A DNA stretch of 64,000 nucleotides. Source: DASSUW01 sp963811895. Its GTDB lineage: Bacteria > Actinomycetota > Thermoleophilia > Solirubrobacterales > Solirubrobacteraceae. Positions 41,727-50,191 of this stretch are shown here, in pieces. The stretch is from the NCBI GenBank assembly GCA_963811895.1, contig CAWETE010000012.1, positions 186,001-250,000 on the forward strand, given 5' to 3'. The position numbers and the translations under genes are program-made. How positions within the stretch are numbered: position 1 is the first letter of the stretch; every line of letters begins with the position of its first letter. The notes under the pieces are model-generated. The model worked only from the letters and a program-made list of their open reading frames with translations. It did no database searches and had not been told where the DNA came from.

Positions 41727-43513
41727 CGCAGAGATCGGAGCACCCGGCCGGTCTGGGTGTAGACGGCCGCGACGCCGCCCCAGGCGAGCACGACGATGAA
41801 GGTGACGCGCGGCGTGAACAGCGCCGCGGTGATCGCGATCGCCGCGAACCGCTCGCCGATCGGGAAGGCGATCATCTTCTTGACCCAGCGCACGCCGGGC
41901 GCGCGGTCGATCCGGTGCCAGGCGCCGAGCACGCGCTCCGGCAGCGAGCGCTCCGGCCGCGCCGCCGGCTCTTCCTCGCGGCGGCTGCTGCGGCGCGCCT
42001 CGACGGCCTGGCCGGCGGCGTCGGCCGCCTGCGCGACCGGCGGCTGCGGCGTCTGGCCGATCGCGTCTCGCCGCGAGCCGCCGAACGAGAAGTCGGACAT
42101 GTGCCGCGCCGTCTGCAGCGTGATCGCCGCGCAGGCGAGCAGCCACACGGGGTCGTCCATCCGGCTCGCCCCGATCGCGAGGCCGGCGAAGGCGAGGTAC
42201 TCCTTGGTGCGGTCGAACACCGAGTCCAGCCACGCGCCGAGCTTGGAGAACTGGCGCGTGTAGCGGGCGAGCTGGCCGTCGACGCAGTCGGTGACGAAGG
42301 CGAGATAGAGCAGCACCGCCCCCGTCACCAGGCCCCAGCGCTCGCCGGTGGCGAACGCGATCGCCGCCAGCAGCCCGATCAGCACCGAGACGGTGGTCAC
42401 CTGGTTCGGCGTGAAGCCGCGGTGCGCGCACCAGCGCGCGATGTACCGCGAGTACGTGCTGACGAAGAAGGTCGTGAAGAAGCCGTCGGCGCCCTTGACG
42501 GCCGAGTCGAGCAGGACGCGGTCCTCGTCGATCTCCGCGATCTCGCGCTCGGCTTCGGCGGCGGACGCCGCGGACAGCGGCCGGCTCCAGTACAGCCGGC
42601 GGAGGTTGCTCGTCCAGATGTGCGCGCCGCCGCGCACCAGCCCGACCAGCAGGAGCGCGACGACGTCGTCGGGCGCCGTCGCGAGCCGGTCGCGCAGGCG
42701 TGCCTCGTCCTCGGGCGACAGCACGACGTAGGCGCCGCCCTGCTCCTCCTCGAGCGCCTCGCCTTCGTCGTCGGGCGACTCCACGACCTCGTCGGCGTCA
42801 GCGTCGGCGGCGTCGCCGGCGGCGAGCCGGACGCGCCACGACGCCGCCTTGCGGTCGAGCTCCTCGAGCCACGCCGCCGGCGGCTCCGCGCACAGAGGAG
42901 CGAGCTGCTCGGCGGCCCGGGCCAGGGCCGGTCCGTCGCCGGGCGTGACCTTGAGCAGGCCGAGGAACGTCGCGGTCGGCCGGTGGACGGCGTGGTAGGC
43001 CGACCCGGCGCTGATCACGCGCCCGCGGCGGCCGCGGATCCGGAACACCATCGGGCGCAGCCTGCCGCCGCCGAGGATGCCGGTGGCCATGCGCGGATCG
43101 GCCAGGAGGCCGGCGAGCGCCTCGCGATGCGTGGCGATGTCGCCGTTGGCGAGGAGCAGGCCGCGGTCGCCTGCCGCGCCCGCGAGCTCGGCCACGAGCC
43201 CCAGGTCGGCGACCACGTCGGGTGACGAGACGACCTCGGCGTCCTCGCCGAGCGCCGCTCGCACGTCCGCCTCCCAGGCGGGGCGCGTGATGACGACCGT
43301 GCGAGACACGCCGAGCGTCGCGAGCTGGGCGGCGAGACGGCCGACCAGCGTCCCGTCGGCAAACGGCAGCAGCGCGGCGGCTCCGCCGTCCCCGGCGCGG
43401 GCGGTCGCGAACAGCACCGCGGCGTCGACCGGCGTCCCGCCGCGGACGGCGGGCGGTGGCGTCAAGTCGGTCCTCTCTGCGGCCGCGCGTGTGTCACTCA
43501 ACCCGCTCGTCAA
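41723..43513 (-). CDS. Fused nucleotidyltransferase-like and CDP-alcohol phosphatidyltransferase protein
   Basis: 596 residues. Residues about 20-180 resemble a nucleotidyltransferase fold (GTLVGRLAAQLATLGVSRTV, LLLANGDIATHREAL), but the usual GxGTRxxPxxK loop is not clear, so it may be degenerate. After an acidic linker the CDP-alcohol transferase domain (about 330-590) has the full motif DCVDGQLAR(x8)GAWLDSVFD with all four Asp. Similar cytidylyltransferase/CDP-alcohol-transferase fusions make inositol phosphodiesters in thermophiles. The start TTG 43513 overlaps the GT4 gene; TTG 43501 is also possible. A 40-residue insert rich in Glu/Arg lies inside the membrane domain. Confidence 0.82.
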   Translation of the reverse strand: MTSGLSDTRAAAERTDLTPPPAVRGGTPVDAAVLFATARAGDGGAAALLPFADGTLVGRLAAQLATLGVSRTVVITRPAWEADVRAALGEDAEVVSSPDVVADLGLVAELAGAAGDRGLLLANGDIATHREALAGLLADPRMATGILGGGRLRPMVFRIRGRRGRVISAGSAYHAVHRPTATFLGLLKVTPGDGPALARAAEQLAPLCAEPPAAWLEELDRKAASWRVRLAAGDAADADADEVVESPDDEGEALEEEQGGAYVVLSPEDEARLRDRLATAPDDVVALLLVGLVRGGAHIWTSNLRRLYWSRPLSAASAAEAEREIAEIDEDRVLLDSAVKGADGFFTTFFVSTYSRYIARWCAHRGFTPNQVTTVSVLIGLLAAIAFATGERWGLVTGAVLLYLAFVTDCVDGQLARYTRQFSKLGAWLDSVFDRTKEYLAFAGLAIGASRMDDPVWLLACAAITLQTARHMSDFSFGGSRRDAIGQTPQPPVAQAADAAGQAVEARRSSRREEEPAARPERSLPERVLGAWHRIDRAPGVRWVKKMIAFPIGERFAAIAITAALFTPRVTFIVVLAWGGVAAVYTQTGRVLRSLR

Positions 43514-44726
43514 AGCCGTCGGAGCCTAGCGATCCGAGCAGCGCGTCCCAGCGCGGACCGACGGTCTCGATCGCGTAGGTGCGCGCTTTGGCGAGCGCGG
43601 CCTCGCCGTAGCGGCGGCGGCGATCGGGGTCGCCGATCAGCTCCAGGAGAGCCGCGGCGAGCCCATCCACGTCCTCGGGCGGGACCAGGATCCCGTCGAC
43701 GCCGTCGCTGACGATGTCGGCCGGTCCGTGCGGGCAGTCGAAGCTGACGACCGGAACGCCCTTGCTCATCGCCTCCACGAGCACCATCCCGAAGCCCTCG
43801 AAGCGCGAGCTGAGCACGAACAGCGAAGCCTCCGCCATCGCCTCGCCCAGCTTTCGGGTGCGACCCATCAGCTCGACGTTGCCGTTGCCGATCTGCGCCT
43901 GCAGCCGCGTGCGCTCCGGTCCCGAGCCGTAGATCCGCAGCCGCCAGTCGGGCTGCTGTTCGGCGACCTTGGCGAACGCCCCGATCAGCAGGTCGAAGCC
44001 CTTCTGCGAGGTGAGCCGGCCGGCGGCGACGACGAGCGGCGCTTCGAGCGTGCTCGTGCCGCCGCCGAGCGGCGCCAGCGGGTTGGGGATCCGCTCGACG
44101 CGCGTGCGCAGCAGCGCGCCGTAGTCCCGCTCGTCATGGCTCGTGAGGACGGTGAGGGCGTCGAGCGCGTCGTAGTGGCGCGCGATGTCCTCGGCCAGCC
44201 GCGGCCGGTGCGACGCGAAGTGCATGTGCTCCTGGCCGACCGTGACGACGCCGCGCGGGGCCAGTCGCGCCGCGAGCAGGTTGAAGGCCGGCCGCGTCGT
44301 GATCAGGACGCCGCCGTCGAGGGACCGCAGCCACCGGAGCAGCGCGATGTCCGTCCGCAGGCTGCAGAGCGGATAGACGTAGTCCTCCGGATGGATCAGC
44401 AGGCTCGGCAGGCGGTCGAGCAGGCTCCTGCCCTCGGTCAGCGCCCGCGTGGCGGGCAGCGGGAAGAAGGGCCGCTTGCGACGGCGGACGAGGCTGACCA
44501 CCTCGACTTCGCGGCTCTGCGCGAGGTGGCCGGCGACGTTGAGCGTCGTGCGGATGGTGCCGCCCATGCCCCAGGCATGCGCGAGCAGCACGCGGACGGG
44601 ACCGGGCGCTCGCGTGGCGCTGCCGCGCGGCAGGCGGGCCGCGAGAGCGAGCGCGCAGCGGTGCGCGGCCACCGCGAGCGGCCCGAGTAGGCGGCGTCGC
44701 GGCGACTCTCTCGGCACGACGGTCAT
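43494..44726 (-). CDS. GT4-family glycosyltransferase
   Basis: 410 residues. LLAHAWGMGGTIRTTLNVAG is the N-terminal glycine loop; VVAAGRLTSQKGFDLLIGAF and SRFEGFGMVLVEAMSKGVPV (EX7E) form the donor site. It is clearly a paralogue of the GT4 at 46926, sharing AWGMGGTIR and the C-terminal YAIETVGPRW-type ending. First gene of the long minus-strand CDP-alcohol operon. Probably cytoplasmic, peripheral to the membrane. Confidence 0.92.
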   Translation of the reverse strand: MTVVPRESPRRRLLGPLAVAAHRCALALAARLPRGSATRAPGPVRVLLAHAWGMGGTIRTTLNVAGHLAQSREVEVVSLVRRRKRPFFPLPATRALTEGRSLLDRLPSLLIHPEDYVYPLCSLRTDIALLRWLRSLDGGVLITTRPAFNLLAARLAPRGVVTVGQEHMHFASHRPRLAEDIARHYDALDALTVLTSHDERDYGALLRTRVERIPNPLAPLGGGTSTLEAPLVVAAGRLTSQKGFDLLIGAFAKVAEQQPDWRLRIYGSGPERTRLQAQIGNGNVELMGRTRKLGEAMAEASLFVLSSRFEGFGMVLVEAMSKGVPVVSFDCPHGPADIVSDGVDGILVPPEDVDGLAAALLELIGDPDRRRRYGEAALAKARTYAIETVGPRWDALLGSLGSDGFDERVE

Positions 44727-44782
44727 GCTAAGGCGCTCGCGCGAACTTGAGAGTGCGAGTAAGCCGCACTCGTTCTCGGCGG

Positions 44783-44788
44783 TACGCT
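44783..44788 (+). promoter_or_regulatory. -10-like hexamer TACGCT
   Basis: TACGCT ends ten bases before the GTG of the sulfotransferase gene; no ribosome site is visible. An inverted repeat GAGTGC/GCACTC lies just upstream in the divergent gap. Confidence 0.35.
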
Positions 44789-44798
44789 GGCTGCGACC

Positions 44799-45764
44799 GT
44801 GAAGCGCGACCAGCTGCCCCCGCACAAGACCGCGACGTACGTCATGCCGCGCTGGGAGGCGGTGTACGTCTCCGTCAACAAGGCTGCCTGCACGAGCCTG
44901 AAGTGGCTGGTGGCGGAGCTCCAGGACGAGGACCCGGAGCAGTTCCACCGCTCGCTCAGCCGGGAGATCTCGCGCACCATGACCATCCACCGGCGCAGCC
45001 TCTGGCGAAAGACGCCGATGGCCAAGCGGCTCTCGGACGAGCGGCTCGAGGAGATCTCGCCGGAGCGCGGCTGGTTCGTGTTCGCCGTCGTCCGCCACCC
45101 GACCGCCCGGCTGTTCTCGGCCTGGCAGTCGAAGCTGCTGCTGCGCGAGCCGTGGTGGGTCGAGCAGTTCGGCGGCGAGGAGTGGTTCCCGCGCGTGCCC
45201 GAGCACGGCGAAGACATCGTCGACGAGTTCGTGCGCTTCGCGCGGCTCATCGCTCGCGACCCCGAGCAGACCATCATGCGCAACCGCCACTTCGCGCCCC
45301 AGGCATGGATGCTGGCGGCCGACCGCATGCCGTACACGCGGATCTACAGGACGAGCGAGATCGGCGAGCTCCTGGAGGACTTCGAGAAGCACCTGCGGGC
45401 GCACGGATACGACGGCGGGCCGCTCAAGCTGCTGCGCGCGAACGAGACGCCGCTCAAGCCGATCGCCTCGCTGTTCCCGCCCGACGTGCTCGACATCTCG
45501 CGGGAGCTCTACGCGGACGACTTCGAGCGCTTCGGCTACGACGACGCGATGCCGGGCGGGCTGGACCCGTCCGATCGCTACGACGACGCGGTGCTGCCCG
45601 AGATCATCCGGCTGATCGAGCGCGCCGAGCGCATCAACGACCTCGCGCTGCGGGCTCGCGAGATCAGGGCCGAGGTGGGCGCCGCCGACGGCGCGCAGCC
45701 GCAGTCGTCCTCGCCGGTGCGCCGGATCGCCTTGCGCGCCAAGCGCCGGCTCGTCAGCGACTGA
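44799..45764 (+). CDS. Sulfotransferase-family protein (Sulfotransfer_2-like)
   Basis: 321 residues from GTG. YVSVNKAACTSLKWLVAEL is the 5'-phosphosulfate loop (usual form PKxGxTSL), and FVFAVVRHPTARLFSAWQSK is the 3'-phosphate-binding block with the conserved RHP and Ser. Such enzymes transfer sulfate from PAPS to a glycan hydroxyl. It lies next to a second, different sulfotransferase (convergent, 11-base overlap) and two GT4 genes, pointing to a sulfated surface glycan. Acceptor unknown; cytoplasmic, no signal peptide. Confidence 0.85.
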   Translation: MKRDQLPPHKTATYVMPRWEAVYVSVNKAACTSLKWLVAELQDEDPEQFHRSLSREISRTMTIHRRSLWRKTPMAKRLSDERLEEISPERGWFVFAVVRHPTARLFSAWQSKLLLREPWWVEQFGGEEWFPRVPEHGEDIVDEFVRFARLIARDPEQTIMRNRHFAPQAWMLAADRMPYTRIYRTSEIGELLEDFEKHLRAHGYDGGPLKLLRANETPLKPIASLFPPDVLDISRELYADDFERFGYDDAMPGGLDPSDRYDDAVLPEIIRLIERAERINDLALRAREIRAEVGAADGAQPQSSSPVRRIALRAKRRLVSD

Positions 45765-46851
45765 GCGCCCGGACGCGCCGGACGGCGCGGCGGATCGGGC
45801 TGCGCAGCCGCTCCGGAATCCGCGTCCAGACGGCCAGCGCCGCACGCCGCGGCGCGCTCGGCTTCGGCGGGCGGCTGAGCTCGGCGAGCGCCTCGAGCGT
45901 GCGGATCCCGACCTTGCGCGGGTCGTAGAGGCGGTCGGCGACCGGCACCGATCCCTGCGTGCGCAGGTCGAGGTGGCCGTGGCTCTCGATGCGCGCGTCG
46001 ATGTCCGGGCCGGCGGCGATCAGCGAGCCCTCGCGGAGCGGCGCGAGCCCCGCGGGGTCGTCGACGTCGTAGCCGAAGAACGCGCCGAGCGCGCCGAGCC
46101 GCCGGCGCAGCACCGCTCGCTGCCCCTCGCTCATCGTCTTGGTCCACTTGGCGATCCGCGACGTGTCGATCGGGTCGTCGACGCGGCTTCGCCCCTCGAC
46201 CTTGAGCCTGCCGCCGCGGGCGCCCTGCACCGTGTGGTGCTCGAGCACGCTCTGCGACCACGGCTCCCCGAGCCAGTCGAGCAGCTCGCGCAGGAGCGCC
46301 TCCGGCCGCAGCACCAGGTCCTCGTAGCGGACGATGGCGAAGCGCTCGCCGACCTGCGCCGCCTGGCGGGCGATCTCGCGGTTGTAGCGCGCGTAGTGGT
46401 AAGCGGCCTGGCCGACCGGGTGGCGCCAGCGATTCATGTTCGAGCTCACGCAGGCGCCCGGGTGGCGGACGATGCCGATGAACACCGCCTCGGGGAACAG
46501 CCGCGCCATGTCGTCTATGTGCCACGTGTGGTACGGCGTCTTGTCGCCCCAGCGCTGCTTGCCCTGGCGCTCGACGTTGCGCATGAAGATGCGGTCGTAG
46601 AAGCGCGCGAGCTCCTCGTCGAGCTCCTTCCGGCTCCAGCCCATCCGCTTGGCCCAGTTGCGCCCGGACCACTTGTAGGGGATGAACTGGTGCGCGTTGT
46701 ACGCGCGCATGAAGCCCGTCTCGCGCGGGATCGCGATGTTGTCGTGGCTGTCCAGGATGAGCCGGAGCAGCGTCGACCCCGAGCCCATCGCTCCGATGAT
46801 GAAGACCGGGCCGTGCACGGGGGCCGGCCGCAGCGGACCCGTGTCTGGCAC
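45754..46851 (-). CDS. Sulfotransferase (PAPS-dependent)
   Basis: 365 residues. PVFIIGAMGSGSTLLRLILD is the phosphosulfate loop and FIGIVRHPGACVSSNMNRW the 3'-phosphate block; RYEDLVLRPEALLRELLDWLG is typical of the sulfotransferase_3 group. GGAGGG stands just ahead of the ATG. The basic C-terminus (RSPIRRAVRRVRALSR) may bind membrane lipid. It belongs to a different subfamily from the neighbouring sulfotransferase, so the two probably modify different positions. Confidence 0.9.
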   Translation of the reverse strand: MPDTGPLRPAPVHGPVFIIGAMGSGSTLLRLILDSHDNIAIPRETGFMRAYNAHQFIPYKWSGRNWAKRMGWSRKELDEELARFYDRIFMRNVERQGKQRWGDKTPYHTWHIDDMARLFPEAVFIGIVRHPGACVSSNMNRWRHPVGQAAYHYARYNREIARQAAQVGERFAIVRYEDLVLRPEALLRELLDWLGEPWSQSVLEHHTVQGARGGRLKVEGRSRVDDPIDTSRIAKWTKTMSEGQRAVLRRRLGALGAFFGYDVDDPAGLAPLREGSLIAAGPDIDARIESHGHLDLRTQGSVPVADRLYDPRKVGIRTLEALAELSRPPKPSAPRRAALAVWTRIPERLRSPIRRAVRRVRALSR

Positions 46852-46910
46852 GGCACCCTCCTCGCTTGCCGAAACGATGCGGGCCGGGAGTCTAACGACG
46901 GGGTCCGCAG

Positions 46911-46916
46911 TATCCT
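46911..46916 (+). promoter_or_regulatory. -10-like hexamer TATCCT
   Basis: TATCCT ends nine bases before the ATG of the GT4 gene; the spacer GCCGCCGCC holds no ribosome site. Confidence 0.4.
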
Positions 46917-46925
46917 GCCGCCGCC

Positions 46926-48179
46926 ATGCGGTCGATCGTCCTCTCGGTCAAGCGGCTCGTGATCCGCGTCCTGCGCTCGGCGCTGGTGCGCCTCGTGCGC
47001 GCTCAGCCGCGCGACCGCGAGGGCGCCGAGCGCCGCGTGACGATCATGCTCACCAGCGCCTGGGGCATGGGCGGCACGATCCGGGCCGCCCACAACATGG
47101 CGGGGTACCTGGCGGCGAACGGCTACGACGTCGAGCTGATCAGCGCCATGCGGACCCGAGAGGAGCCGTTCTTCGGCTCGTTCCCGCCGGGCATCAAGGT
47201 GCGCGCGCTGGACGACCGCCGCCCGGGCGCCGTGCCGCTCCCGCTGCGGCCCGTGCGGTGGCTGCTGCGCAAGCCGGGGAGCGCGCTGTACCCCTACACC
47301 GACCGGCGGGCGAGCACGTGGAACCTGTGGGTCGACCTGCAGCTCGTCCTCGCGCTGCGGCGGCGGACGGGCTTCCTGGTCGGGACCCGGCCGGGGCTGA
47401 ACATCCTCGCCGCCCTGCTGCGGCCCCCCGGCATGACCACCGTCGGGCTCGAGCAGATGAACCTCGGCCACCACGTCAAGCCGCTGCGCAAGGCGATGGC
47501 CAGGAGCTACCCCCGGCTCGACGTGCTCGTCGTGCTCACCGAGCAGGACCGCGAGTCGTACGACCGGATGCTGAACGGGCGGCTGAAGCTCGCGATCATC
47601 CCGAACACCGTCCACGACGTGACGGGCCCGCGCGCCGACCTCGGCCGCCGCCGCGTGCTGGCCGCCGGCCGGTTCGAGTACCAGAAGGGCTACGACATGC
47701 TGATCGAGGCCTTCGCCGCGGTGCACGCCGAGCACCCCGAGTGGCAGCTGCGGATCTGCGGCGAGGGCAAGCTGCGCCCGCAGCTCGAGCAGGCGGTCGC
47801 CGAGCACCGGCTCAACGGCGCCGTCGAGCTTCCCGGGCCGAGCGACAAGCTGCCGGCCGAGATGGAGGAGGCCTCGATCTACGCCCTCAGCTCGCGCTTC
47901 GAGGGCTTCCCGCTGGTGTTGCTGGAGGCGATGGGGAAGGGGATGGGCGTCGTCGCCTTCGACTGCCCGACCGGCCCGCGCGACATCATCGAGGACCGCC
48001 GCAACGGCATCATCGTGCCGCCCAAGGATCCCGCCGCCTTCGCCACCGGCCTGACCGCCCTGATCGAGGACGAGGAGCTCCGGCGGCGCTGCGGCGCGGC
48101 CGCCGCCGAGACGGCGCACGAGTACACGATCGAGGCCATCGGGCCGCGCTGGGAGGCCCTGTTCCGGGATCTGGCGTGA
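46926..48179 (+). CDS. GT4-family glycosyltransferase
   Basis: 417 residues. IMLTSAWGMGGTIRAAHNMA, VLAAGRFEYQKGYDMLIEAF and SRFEGFPLVLLEAMGKGMGV (EX7E) mark the two GT-B domains. A paralogue of the GT4 at 43494-44726. A basic, weakly hydrophobic N-terminus (MRSIVLSVKRLVIRVLRS) suggests membrane association. GTGA-coupled to the methyltransferase gene, so glycosylation and methylation may act on the same polymer. Confidence 0.92.
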   Translation: MRSIVLSVKRLVIRVLRSALVRLVRAQPRDREGAERRVTIMLTSAWGMGGTIRAAHNMAGYLAANGYDVELISAMRTREEPFFGSFPPGIKVRALDDRRPGAVPLPLRPVRWLLRKPGSALYPYTDRRASTWNLWVDLQLVLALRRRTGFLVGTRPGLNILAALLRPPGMTTVGLEQMNLGHHVKPLRKAMARSYPRLDVLVVLTEQDRESYDRMLNGRLKLAIIPNTVHDVTGPRADLGRRRVLAAGRFEYQKGYDMLIEAFAAVHAEHPEWQLRICGEGKLRPQLEQAVAEHRLNGAVELPGPSDKLPAEMEEASIYALSSRFEGFPLVLLEAMGKGMGVVAFDCPTGPRDIIEDRRNGIIVPPKDPAAFATGLTALIEDEELRRRCGAAAAETAHEYTIEAIGPRWEALFRDLA

Positions 48180-48886
48180 TCGGCGAGGCGCAGCTGCGCG
48201 AGTGGGGCGAGGCGTCGTCCTCGCGCACGGAGCTGTGGACGCGGTTCGTCGGCGAGACCGAGGCCGCCACGGTGGCCGAGATCGGCGTCTACCGCGGCCA
48301 GTTCGCGGAAAGGCTGCTCGGCGACTGCCCGGGCATCTCGACCTACTACATGATCGACCCGTGGCGGAACCTGGCCGACTGGAACAAGCCGGCCAACAAG
48401 TCCGACGACGTCTTCCGGAGGTTCTACGACGAGTCGATGGAGCGGACCGCCGCGCACGAGAGCAAGCGCGTGGTGCTGCGCGGGACGACCACCGAGGTGA
48501 TCGACCAGATCCCCGACGGCTCGCTCGACTTCGCCTACGTCGACGGCGACCACACGCTGCGCGGAATCACCGTCGACCTGATCAAGGTGTTCCCCAAGGT
48601 GCGCGAGGGCGGCTGGATCGGCGGCGACGACTTCAGCCCCTCGATCTGGCAGCACAGCGAGGAGTACGAGCCGACGCTGGTGTTCCCGCTGGCCGTGCAC
48701 TTCGCCGAGGCGATGGACGCGCGGATCTACGGGCTCCCCCACAAGCAGTTCCTGATCGAGAAGGCCGCTGACAGCGGTCATGCGTTCGTGGACCTGACCG
48801 GGCGGTACGGTGACCTCGAGCTCAAGCGCCAGCTCGACCGCCGTCAGCCGGGGCAAGGGCTTCTGTCGAAGCTGCGCAACCGCTGA
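48176..48886 (+). CDS. SAM-dependent methyltransferase (Methyltransf_24-like)
   Basis: 236 residues from GTG 48176. VAEIGVYRGQFAERLL is the SAM-binding loop (motif I, ExGxxxG), YYMIDPWR motif II and DFAYVDGDHTLRGITVDLIK the Asp-rich metal/post-I region seen in Methyltransf_24/TylF-type O-methyltransferases. The neighbouring GT4 gene suggests a sugar or glycan acceptor. It is followed after 23 bases by an unrelated secreted protein. Confidence 0.85.
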   Translation: MIGEAQLREWGEASSSRTELWTRFVGETEAATVAEIGVYRGQFAERLLGDCPGISTYYMIDPWRNLADWNKPANKSDDVFRRFYDESMERTAAHESKRVVLRGTTTEVIDQIPDGSLDFAYVDGDHTLRGITVDLIKVFPKVREGGWIGGDDFSPSIWQHSEEYEPTLVFPLAVHFAEAMDARIYGLPHKQFLIEKAADSGHAFVDLTGRYGDLELKRQLDRRQPGQGLLSKLRNR

Positions 48887-48909
48887 CGCCGCCGCGTGTT
48901 CGGTTCATC

Positions 48910-50191
48910 GTGCCCCGCGTTCTCGCCTGCCTGATCGTCCTCGTCGTCGCCCTCGTCGCGGCGCCGGCCGCCGAGGCCCGCGTCGGCTCGTGCCTGGCGC
49001 CGGGCTCCAAGCTCCAGTGCACGATCTGGACCGGCAAGGTCACCTACATCGGCGACGGCGACACGATCTACGTCGACGCCAAGGGCGACAGGACGAGCAA
49101 GACGCTGCACGTCCGGATGACGGGCTTCAACGCGATGGAGCAGAGCGTCTACAGCAGCATCGCGAGCCGGCGGCGCGGCGAGTGCCACGCGCTCGAGGCG
49201 ACGAGCCGGCTCGAGCAGCTGATCCGGGCCAGCCGCTGGCGGGTCCGGCTGGCGGCCCTGGATCCCGGCAGCCACTCGGGCCTGCGCCCGCGGCGCGCCG
49301 TGGCGGTCCGGATCGACGGCCGCTGGCGCGACGTCGGCGCGATCATGCTGGCCGAGGGCCACGCGCTGTTCCTGCCCAACCGCACCGAGTGGGCGTGGAA
49401 CGACGGCTACAGCCAGATCGCCGAGCAGGCGGCCGCCACCGGGCAGGGACTCTGGAACCCGGCGTACTGCGGCGCCGGTCCGAGCGACGCTCTCGCCGCT
49501 GCGCGTGATCGCCAACGCGGACGCCGACGGGCCGGACGAGGACAACCTCAACGGCGAGTGGATGCGCGTCCGCAACCTGGACACCGTCAATGAGGTCCAC
49601 CTCGGCGGCTGGTGGCTGCGCGACTCCGCGCTCAACCGCTACACGTTCCCCAGCTGGGCCACGCTGCCTCCGGGCGAGTCGCTCACGGTCTACGTCGGCA
49701 AGGGGACCGAGACCTGGACCGAGTTCTTCTGGAACCGCAAGCAGCCCGCGTTCGAGAACGCGACCGGCGGCGAGCAGGCCATGGGCGACGGCGCCTACCT
49801 GTTCGACCCGCAGGGCGACCTGCGCGCCTTCATGACCTATCCGTGCCGCATCACCTGCACCGATCCCTACCAGGGCGCGGTCGACGTGACCGCCAAGCCG
49901 CGCGGGCGTGAGGTCGTGACCGTGCGCAACACGGCGGCCTTCGCGATCGACCTCGACGGCTACCGGCTCCACAGCCCGCCCTACGGTTACGCGTTCCCCC
50001 GCGAGTCGGTCCTGCAGCCGGGCGAGGAGATGACGATCGAGACGCGCGGCGACCCGCTCGAGGACTCCTCGCTCGAGAAGTACTGGGGCCTCCCGAAGTC
50101 GATCCTCAACGACGGCGGCGACAAGATCCGCGTCACGAGCTTCCGCGGCGTCGTGCTGGACTGCTTCGCCTACGGCAGCGGCGCCTGCTGA
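48910..50191 (+). CDS. Secreted thermonuclease-like plus lamin-tail-domain protein, frameshifted
   Basis: About 427 residues after repair. A signal peptide (VPRVLACLIVLVVALVAAPA, cleavage near AEA) is followed by an OB-fold nuclease-like domain (TYIGDGDTIYVDAKGD, VRMTGFNAMEQ, AIMLAEGHALFLPN). The expected catalytic Asp of VRLxGIDAPE is replaced by Asn here. In the second frame a lamin-tail domain follows (VIANADADGPDEDNLNGEWM, LGGWWLRDSALNRYTFPSW), then a second lamin-like repeat (TVRNTAAFAIDLDGYRLHSP). The frames join at about 49490-49500, where one base is surplus. Such fusions are known as secreted nucleases or envelope proteins. Nuclease activity is doubtful. Confidence 0.7.

Noticed and set aside
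46682..48886. A 734-codon frame containing the methyltransferase
   Set aside because: Only the last 236 codons (from GTG 48176) match a family; the rest is an out-of-frame reading of the GT4 gene.
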